Source: Paranoxybacillus sp035645275
GTDB taxonomy: Bacteria; Bacillota; Bacilli; Bacillales; Anoxybacillaceae
DNA: 64,000 nucleotides
Direction: 5' to 3'
NCBI GenBank assembly: GCA_035645275.1
Contig: DASQMX010000026.1
Location: forward strand, 1-64,000
Position numbers and translations under genes: made by a program. Of the stretch, positions 59,115 to 64,000 are shown piece after piece (positions within the stretch are counted from its first letter, which is position 1; each line of letters begins with the position of its first letter). The notes beneath the pieces were generated by a model that did not search any database, was not told where the DNA came from, and was given only the letters and a program-made list of their open reading frames with translations.

Positions 59115-59330
59115 CTATTCATTCTTATTGCCTTCTTGCGGTATTTTCACATCTTTTCCGTTAAGATCATCAATGACTGCATCTACTGTCCCTTCAACAT
59201 AGGTATCGCTTACTTGTTCGTGCGTCACCGCAAGACCGGACGATAAAGCAGAGTTACTCTTATAGTCAGATGGATCATAATGCTTTCCTGCAATCTTTAA
59301 ATTTTCATCATGGTTATTGTTATTTTCCAT
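59115..59330 (-). CDS. yozQ: DUF4025 family small protein YozQ
   Basis: A 71-residue Bacillus protein with the family block SSGLAVTHEQVSDTYVEGTV followed by DAVIDDLNG; Asn-rich start. Equal in type to B. subtilis YozQ, made in sporulation; function unknown. Start follows AGGAGGTGTAACCA. Confidence 0.87.
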   Translation of the reverse strand: MENNNNHDENLKIAGKHYDPSDYKSNSALSSGLAVTHEQVSDTYVEGTVDAVIDDLNGKDVKIPQEGNKNE

Positions 59331-59420
59331 TGGTTACACCTCCTCGTTCTTATGAAGCATCATTCATTAATTTAACTTAAATTCAGTGATTTTATGAATG
59401 AGCTGAGAATGTTGGTGAGC

Positions 59421-59456
59421 AAAAAAAGAAAGCGATGCTGAAAAACATCGCTTTCT
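59421..59456 (-). terminator. Terminator of the yng-sco operon
   Basis: GAAAGCGATG and CATCGCTTTC pair around 8 nt, followed on the minus strand by TTTTTTTG. It follows the scoB stop. Confidence 0.88.
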
Positions 59457-59463
59457 CCATATG

Positions 59464-60117
59464 TTAATATGCATTTAATTTTACATGTTCATCAATGATT
59501 AGTTGTGGTTCTGTTGTTGCTTGAACGTCTTCGATTGTATATCCTTCAGCAACTTCAACTAATTTCAAACCTTGTTCTGTGACATCGATGACAGCCCGAT
59601 CGGTAATGATACGGTTGACAACTTTTTGCCCTGTCAACGGCAGCTTGCATTTCTTTAAAATTTTCGGTTCACCGTTCCGGTTGACATGCTCCATAATCAC
59701 AATGATTTTGCGTGCGCCGTGAACCAAATCCATCGCGCCGCCCATTCCTTTAATCATTTTTCCTGGAATCATCCAGTTAGCAAGGTCACCTTTTTCAGAT
59801 ACTTCCATTCCACCTAAAATCGCGATATCAATATGGCCACCGCGGATCATCGCGAATGATTCAGCACTATCAAAGAAGGCCGCTCCTTTAATCGCTGTTA
59901 CTGTTTCCTTCCCAGCATTGATTAAGTCAGGGTCCACTTCATCTTTCGTCGGATACGGACCAATTCCTAACAGACCATTCTCTGACTGCAAGACAACTTG
60001 TTTGTCTTCGGAAATAAAGTTGGCCACTAATGTCGGCATACCAATCCCTAAATTGACGTAAAATCCATTTTGAATTTCTTTTTCGGCTCTTTTTGCAATT
60101 TTTTCGCGAATGTTCAT
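59464..60117 (-). CDS. scoB: 3-oxoacid CoA-transferase subunit B
   Basis: Beta subunit of succinyl-CoA:acetoacetate CoA-transferase. 217 residues from ATG 60117, 5 nt after GGGGGTGA; a GTG nine bases earlier is less likely. Catalytic Glu lies in VVLQSENGLLGIGP; GAAFFDSAESFAMIRGGHID is the family block. The scoA stop codon is part of its ribosome site, so the two are coupled. Last gene of the operon. Moves CoA to acetoacetate made by the HMG-CoA lyase encoded upstream. Confidence 0.93.
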   Translation of the reverse strand: MNIREKIAKRAEKEIQNGFYVNLGIGMPTLVANFISEDKQVVLQSENGLLGIGPYPTKDEVDPDLINAGKETVTAIKGAAFFDSAESFAMIRGGHIDIAILGGMEVSEKGDLANWMIPGKMIKGMGGAMDLVHGARKIIVIMEHVNRNGEPKILKKCKLPLTGQKVVNRIITDRAVIDVTEQGLKLVEVAEGYTIEDVQATTEPQLIIDEHVKLNAY

Positions 60118-60122
60118 CTCAT

Positions 60123-60812
60123 TCACCCCCGTGTCGTTAATCGTTCAATTCGTTTTTCCTGCTTACCGACAATGAGACGTTGTACATAAACACTCGGCGT
60201 ATGAATATGATCCGGATCGAGCTCACCAATTTCGACTAACTCTTCTACCTCTGCGATCGTTATTTTACCGGCTGCGGCAATCATTGGGTTAAAGTTTCTT
60301 GCTGTTTTGCGGTACACTAAGTTCCCCATTTTATCGGCTTTCCACGCGCGTACAAGACTAAAATCAGCCGTAAATGCTTCCTCTAATAAATATTCTTTTC
60401 CGTTAAATACTCGTTTTTCTTTTCCTTCGGCAATCGGTGTCCCAACTCCTGCCGGTGTGTAAAACGCAGGAATTCCTGCACCGCCGGCACGAATTTTTTC
60501 TGCCAACGTGCCTTGAGGAACAAGCTCAACTTCTAATTCGCCAGATAACACTTGGCGTTCAAATTCTTTATTTTCACCGACATAGGAACCAATCATCTTT
60601 TTAATTTGCCGATTTTTTAACAAAATACCAAGGCCCCAATCGTCAATACCGCAGTTGTTTGAAATGACGGTTAAATCTTTGACTCCCGTTTCAGCAAGTG
60701 CCAGAATTAAATTTTCTGGGATGCCGCATAAGCCAAAACCGCCGACCATAATCGTCATTCCATCTTTAATATCTTTTACTGCTTCGACGAAATCCGTATA
60801 AATCGGTTTCAT
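60123..60812 (-). CDS. scoA: 3-oxoacid CoA-transferase subunit A
   Basis: Alpha subunit, 229 residues from ATG 60812 (site AAGGGGTGGGGGAA). Family blocks: MTIMVGGFGLCGIPENLI (CoA-binding G-rich loop), VISNNCGIDDWGLGIL and AFYTPAGVGT. Placed 23 nt after the carboxylase gene. In B. subtilis scoAB lie elsewhere, so their fusion to the yng operon here is a useful functional clue. Confidence 0.93.
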   Translation of the reverse strand: MKPIYTDFVEAVKDIKDGMTIMVGGFGLCGIPENLILALAETGVKDLTVISNNCGIDDWGLGILLKNRQIKKMIGSYVGENKEFERQVLSGELEVELVPQGTLAEKIRAGGAGIPAFYTPAGVGTPIAEGKEKRVFNGKEYLLEEAFTADFSLVRAWKADKMGNLVYRKTARNFNPMIAAAGKITIAEVEELVEIGELDPDHIHTPSVYVQRLIVGKQEKRIERLTTRG

Positions 60813-60835
60813 TTCCCCCACCCCTTTATTTCTTG

Positions 60836-62398
60836 TTAAACAGGATATACACCGTGTTTCCGTTCAGAAAATGTCATATATTTAGACATGTATGCATTAA
60901 ATCGTTTAATTAACTCATCACGAAGCGCATTTGGTGCAACAATACCGTCAATGACCATTTCTGAAGCAAGACGGTAAATGTCGATGTCCTTTCGGTACTC
61001 TTCCCGTTTTTGTTCAATAAATGCCGCTCTCTCCTCTTCCGGTAACTCGGCGATTTTGTTCGCATAAACCGCATTCACCGCCGCTTCCGGTCCCATGACG
61101 GCAATTTGCGCATGCGGAAGCGCTAAGCAGCAATCCGGTTCAAACGCTGGTCCAGCCATCGCGTAAAGACCGGCTCCATATGCTTTACGAACAATCACAG
61201 AAATTTTTGGAACCGTTGCTTCTGACATAGCGGAAATCATTTTTGCCCCATGACGGATAATTCCTGCGCGCTCGACTTTTGTCCCAATCATAAACCCTGG
61301 AATATCAGCTAAGAATAAAAGCGGAATGTTGAACGCATCGCAAAGCGTGATAAACTTTGCCGCTTTATCTGCCGAATCATGGAACAGCACCCCGCCCTTC
61401 ATGCGCGGCTGGTTTGCGATAATACCAATCGGCTGTCCATTTAAACGGGCAAGACCGGTAATCAGTTCAGGGGCAAACAATTTCTTAATTTCGCAGAAAG
61501 AGCCTTCGTCGATTAAGCACTCAATCAGGTCATACATATTAAACGGCGCATTTTGGTTTACCGGAATAATCTCTTCAAGTGTTTTTTCGAAAGATTTCGG
61601 TAATTTCGGTTCTGCTACCGGCGGTTTTTCACTATAGTTTGCTGGAAAGTAAGATAAATATTTCCGTGCAAATGCAATCGCTTCTTCTTCTGTCTTAGCG
61701 AGAACATCACCGCAACCAGAAACGGTACAATGCATACGTGCACCGCCCATTTCTTCAAGCGTTACTTTTTCACCAATGACCATTTCCGCCATTCGCGGTG
61801 AACCAAGGTACATCGATGCGTTGCCTTCGACCATGATAACGATGTCGCAAAATGCCGGAATATAGGCGCCGCCTGCTGCTGACGGACCGAATAACAAGCA
61901 AATTTGCGGCACTTTTCCAGAAAGTTTTACTTGATTATAGAAGATACGCCCTGCTCCGCGACGGCCAGGGAACATTTCGATTTGGTCAGTAATCCTTGCA
62001 CCGGCAGAGTCAACTAGATAAAGAATGGGACAACGCAGTTTTTCCGCGGTTTCTTGAATACGGATAATTTTTTCTACCGTTCTTGCTCCCCAAGAACCTG
62101 CTTTTACCGTTGAATCATTTGCCATCACACAAACTGTTTGTCCGTTAATTTTACCGACACCTGTGACAACTCCATCAGCAGGTAAACCATCGGCTAAACA
62201 GTTTGCAAAAAACGCATCCTCGAACTCAAGTCCTTCATCAAATAATAATTTTAAGCGGTCACGTACAAATAGTTTTCCTTGTTCTGCATTTTTTTGGTGA
62301 TACTTCGGTGCACCACCCTGTTCGATTTTTTTTCTTTCTTCTTCTAGCTTTTCTGTCAATGATAGCTTCACTTTGTTGATTACTTCATTTGAGTTCAC
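60836..62398 (-). CDS. yngE: Acyl-CoA carboxylase carboxyltransferase (methylcrotonoyl-CoA type, YngE)
   Basis: A 520-residue biotin-dependent carboxyltransferase with N and C crotonase-like halves: VDSAGARITDQIEMFPGRRG, FGPSAAGGAYIPAFCD, then FLADIPGFMIGTKVERAGII and YGAGLYAMAGPAFEPD. In the operon of enoyl-CoA hydratase and HMG-CoA lyase it fits the beta subunit of 3-methylcrotonoyl-CoA carboxylase, step four of leucine breakdown. The biotin carboxylase and carrier (yngH, yngHB) should lie to the right of the window. Propionyl-CoA carboxylase is the main alternative. Confidence 0.92.
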   Translation of the reverse strand: MNSNEVINKVKLSLTEKLEEERKKIEQGGAPKYHQKNAEQGKLFVRDRLKLLFDEGLEFEDAFFANCLADGLPADGVVTGVGKINGQTVCVMANDSTVKAGSWGARTVEKIIRIQETAEKLRCPILYLVDSAGARITDQIEMFPGRRGAGRIFYNQVKLSGKVPQICLLFGPSAAGGAYIPAFCDIVIMVEGNASMYLGSPRMAEMVIGEKVTLEEMGGARMHCTVSGCGDVLAKTEEEAIAFARKYLSYFPANYSEKPPVAEPKLPKSFEKTLEEIIPVNQNAPFNMYDLIECLIDEGSFCEIKKLFAPELITGLARLNGQPIGIIANQPRMKGGVLFHDSADKAAKFITLCDAFNIPLLFLADIPGFMIGTKVERAGIIRHGAKMISAMSEATVPKISVIVRKAYGAGLYAMAGPAFEPDCCLALPHAQIAVMGPEAAVNAVYANKIAELPEEERAAFIEQKREEYRKDIDIYRLASEMVIDGIVAPNALRDELIKRFNAYMSKYMTFSERKHGVYPV

Positions 62399-62410
62399 AA
62401 TAGCTCCCCC

Positions 62411-63193
62411 CTATTCCCCTTTGTAAACTGGCTTTCTTTTTTCTTTAAATGCTTGTAACCCTTCAAGACGATCTTTCGTCGGAATGGTAATTTCATAGGC
62501 CATTTGTTCAAGCTTAAGTCCTGTATTTAAGTCGACTTCTAAGCCGCGATTGATGGCAATTTTTGCTTGAGCAACGGCAATTGGGGCGTTTTCCACAATC
62601 TGATTGGCAATCTCGTAAGCTTTTTCCAGCAGTTGCGACGATGAAACAACATATTCAACTAATCCAATTCGTTCCGCTTCCACGGCGGTAATCCGTTTGG
62701 CAGTATAGATTAACTCTTTTGCTCGTCCTGTTCCGATAAGCCGTGGTAGGCGTTGTGTCCCACCGGCGCCCGGAATAATACCAAGCGATGTTTCTGTTAA
62801 GCCTAATTTCACAGTTTCAGAAGCAATTCGAATATCACACGCAAGCGCAAGTTCCAAACCACCGCCAAATGCAACACCATTCATTGCGCAAATAACGGGT
62901 TGTGGCAGTTGTTCAAACTCATTAATGGTTTCTCGTATAAGAGATACGGTTTGTCGCACTTGAGTTTCATTCATTTGCGCGCGCTCTTTTAAATCGGCTC
63001 CAGCACAAAATGCTTTTTCTCCAGCTCCTGTGACAATGACACAACGTACGTTTTTATTGAATTTTAATTCTTGTTGTACCTCTCGTAACTCATTAAGCAT
63101 TTTTAAAGACAGTGCATTTGCCGCTTCAGGTCGATTTAATGTAAGAATGGAAACACCATGATCTAACGTGGAATAGAGTACCGCTGCGGACAT
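62411..63193 (-). CDS. yngF: Enoyl-CoA hydratase (methylglutaconyl-CoA hydratase type, YngF)
   Basis: A 260-residue crotonase. Oxyanion-hole loops CAGADLKER and AFGGGLELALACDIRIA, catalytic Glu residues in GLTETSLGIIPGAGG. Makes HMG-CoA from 3-methylglutaconyl-CoA in leucine catabolism, judging by the operon. Start follows GAGGAGGAACTTACAT; 12 nt before the carboxylase gene. Confidence 0.92.
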   Translation of the reverse strand: MSAAVLYSTLDHGVSILTLNRPEAANALSLKMLNELREVQQELKFNKNVRCVIVTGAGEKAFCAGADLKERAQMNETQVRQTVSLIRETINEFEQLPQPVICAMNGVAFGGGLELALACDIRIASETVKLGLTETSLGIIPGAGGTQRLPRLIGTGRAKELIYTAKRITAVEAERIGLVEYVVSSSQLLEKAYEIANQIVENAPIAVAQAKIAINRGLEVDLNTGLKLEQMAYEITIPTKDRLEGLQAFKEKRKPVYKGE

Positions 63194-63207
63194 ATGTAAG
63201 TTCCTCC

Positions 63208-64000
63208 TCAGCTAAGTTGGCATTCAGACTCGCTTAATGTCTGTAAATAATGACTGTTTAGTTTTCGTCCTATTTTTTCTTGGATAAAAAGCGCTGCTTT
63301 TACTAACTGCTCCATCTGGACTCCAGTTGCAATGTCCATCCCATCAAGCATATATAGCAAGTCATCGGTCGCTAAGTTTCCTGAAGCGCCCGGTGCGTAC
63401 GGACATCCCCCTAATCCGCCAAGCGCGCTATCGAACGTCGTTATTCCCATTTCAAGTGAGGCGAGAACGTTTGCCAATGCCGTACCGCGAGTATTATGAA
63501 AATGCATTGCCAGCTGTTCTTTTGGAAATCTCTTAAGAAGTTCTTCTAGAACCTCTTGTACTTGACGTGGATTGGCCACGCCAATTGTATCGCCTAATGA
63601 AAGTTCGTCAATCCCCATTTCAAACAGTTTGTCTGCTACTTTAATGACTTGTTCGACATCGATCGCACCTTCGTACGGGCAGCCGAAAACGGTCGAGATA
63701 TAACCTCTCACCGTTTTGCCGGATTTCTTTGCCTGAAGCACGACTTCCTCTAAAACAGGAAACGTTTGTGCAATGGATTTATTAATGTTTTTTTGATTAT
63801 GCGTTTCGCTCGCAGACATAAAAACAGAAACTTCGTCTACGTTGGCTGCCAGTGCGCCCTCTAACCCTTTTAAATTCGGTACAAGAGCGGCATAAGTGAC
63901 TCCTTGTATTTTTTCAATTTTTGCTGCCACCTCAGCCGCATCGGCTAACTGAGGAATCCATTTCGGATGAACAAATGAAGTAATTTCGATATAGGTTAAT
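63208..64000 (-). CDS. yngG: Hydroxymethylglutaryl-CoA lyase (YngG), cut by window edge
   Basis: TIM-barrel lyase splitting HMG-CoA into acetyl-CoA and acetoacetate. The frame is open to 64000 and reads YIEITSFVHPKWIPQLADA at the right edge, so the start is outside. Family blocks: SLGDTIGVANPRQVQEVL (metal site), MHFHNTRGTALANVLASLE, and the signature LGGCPYAPGASGN with the active-site Cys. An internal start at 63930 is not real. About 264 of some 300 residues are visible. First visible gene of the leucine/isovalerate operon. Confidence 0.94.
   Translation of the reverse strand, partial: LTYIEITSFVHPKWIPQLADAAEVAAKIEKIQGVTYAALVPNLKGLEGALAANVDEVSVFMSASETHNQKNINKSIAQTFPVLEEVVLQAKKSGKTVRGYISTVFGCPYEGAIDVEQVIKVADKLFEMGIDELSLGDTIGVANPRQVQEVLEELLKRFPKEQLAMHFHNTRGTALANVLASLEMGITTFDSALGGLGGCPYAPGASGNLATDDLLYMLDGMDIATGVQMEQLVKAALFIQEKIGRKLNSHYLQTLSESECQLS

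Noticed and set aside
58870..59202. 110-codon plus-strand frame over the candidate sRNA
   Set aside because: Runs antisense into yozQ, Cys/Arg/Ser-rich, no ribosome site.

Overview
The window looks like a chromosomal segment of a low-GC, endospore-forming Bacillaceae, probably a thermophile of the Geobacillus/Anoxybacillus/Aeribacillus type. The inference rests on spore genes (cotH/cotG pair, a ger receptor operon, GerA/B/C subunits), Bacillus-only small proteins (KapB, YebG, YozQ, DUF2639, DUF6501), a zinc alcohol dehydrogenase very close to the Geobacillus stearothermophilus ADH-T, and an IS200/IS605 TnpB element of the kind common in thermophilic bacilli. No rRNA, tRNA or CRISPR array was seen. 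Most genes lie on the minus strand.

Layout. 0-3.4 kb: decayed ends of yugP and hemH flank a c-di-GMP-I riboswitch and a short methyl-accepting chemotaxis protein. 3.4-11.4 kb: kimA potassium importer under a c-di-AMP (ydaO) riboswitch, a DoxX/quinone-reductase pair with MhqR-like operators, an orphan tnpB element, a TauE/SafE permease and the MerR regulator Mta. 11.9-20.9 kb: cold-shock protein, a broken FetB permease, a GNAT fragment, a group of probable spore-surface genes with a repeated 'EENALA' module, an MFS/GNAT pair, adhT and small proteins. 21-31 kb: MBL hydrolases, truncated pirin, Nudix hydrolase, a heterodimeric ABC exporter (YfiB/YfiC-like) and an overlapping SGNH hydrolase/ABC-2 exporter operon. 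31-40 kb: DUF2332 protein, a glutamine synthetase lacking the feedback Arg62, a CapA lipoprotein, and cadC-cadA. 40-52 kb: divergent cotH/cotG, a GntR-ABC cassette, two EamA transporters behind a leader peptide and competing hairpins, a gerB-A-C operon and glutaminase. 52-59 kb: many small conserved Bacillus proteins, a nuclease-toxin remnant, a class A PBP and a possible small RNA. 59.4-64 kb: yngGFE-scoAB, a leucine/isovalerate catabolic operon cut by the right edge.

Themes. Several genes are broken or reduced to fragments (yugP, hemH, fetB, GNAT, pirin, DUF421, GH-E nuclease), so this is a region with visible gene decay. IS200/IS605-type end hairpins occur at four places, only one of which carries tnpB. 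RNA-level control is prominent: two cyclic-dinucleotide riboswitches and one apparent uORF-controlled Shine-Dalgarno switch. The most interesting undescribed candidate is the 17-codon leader and three-arm switch before the EamA transporter at 47.4-47.6 kb.
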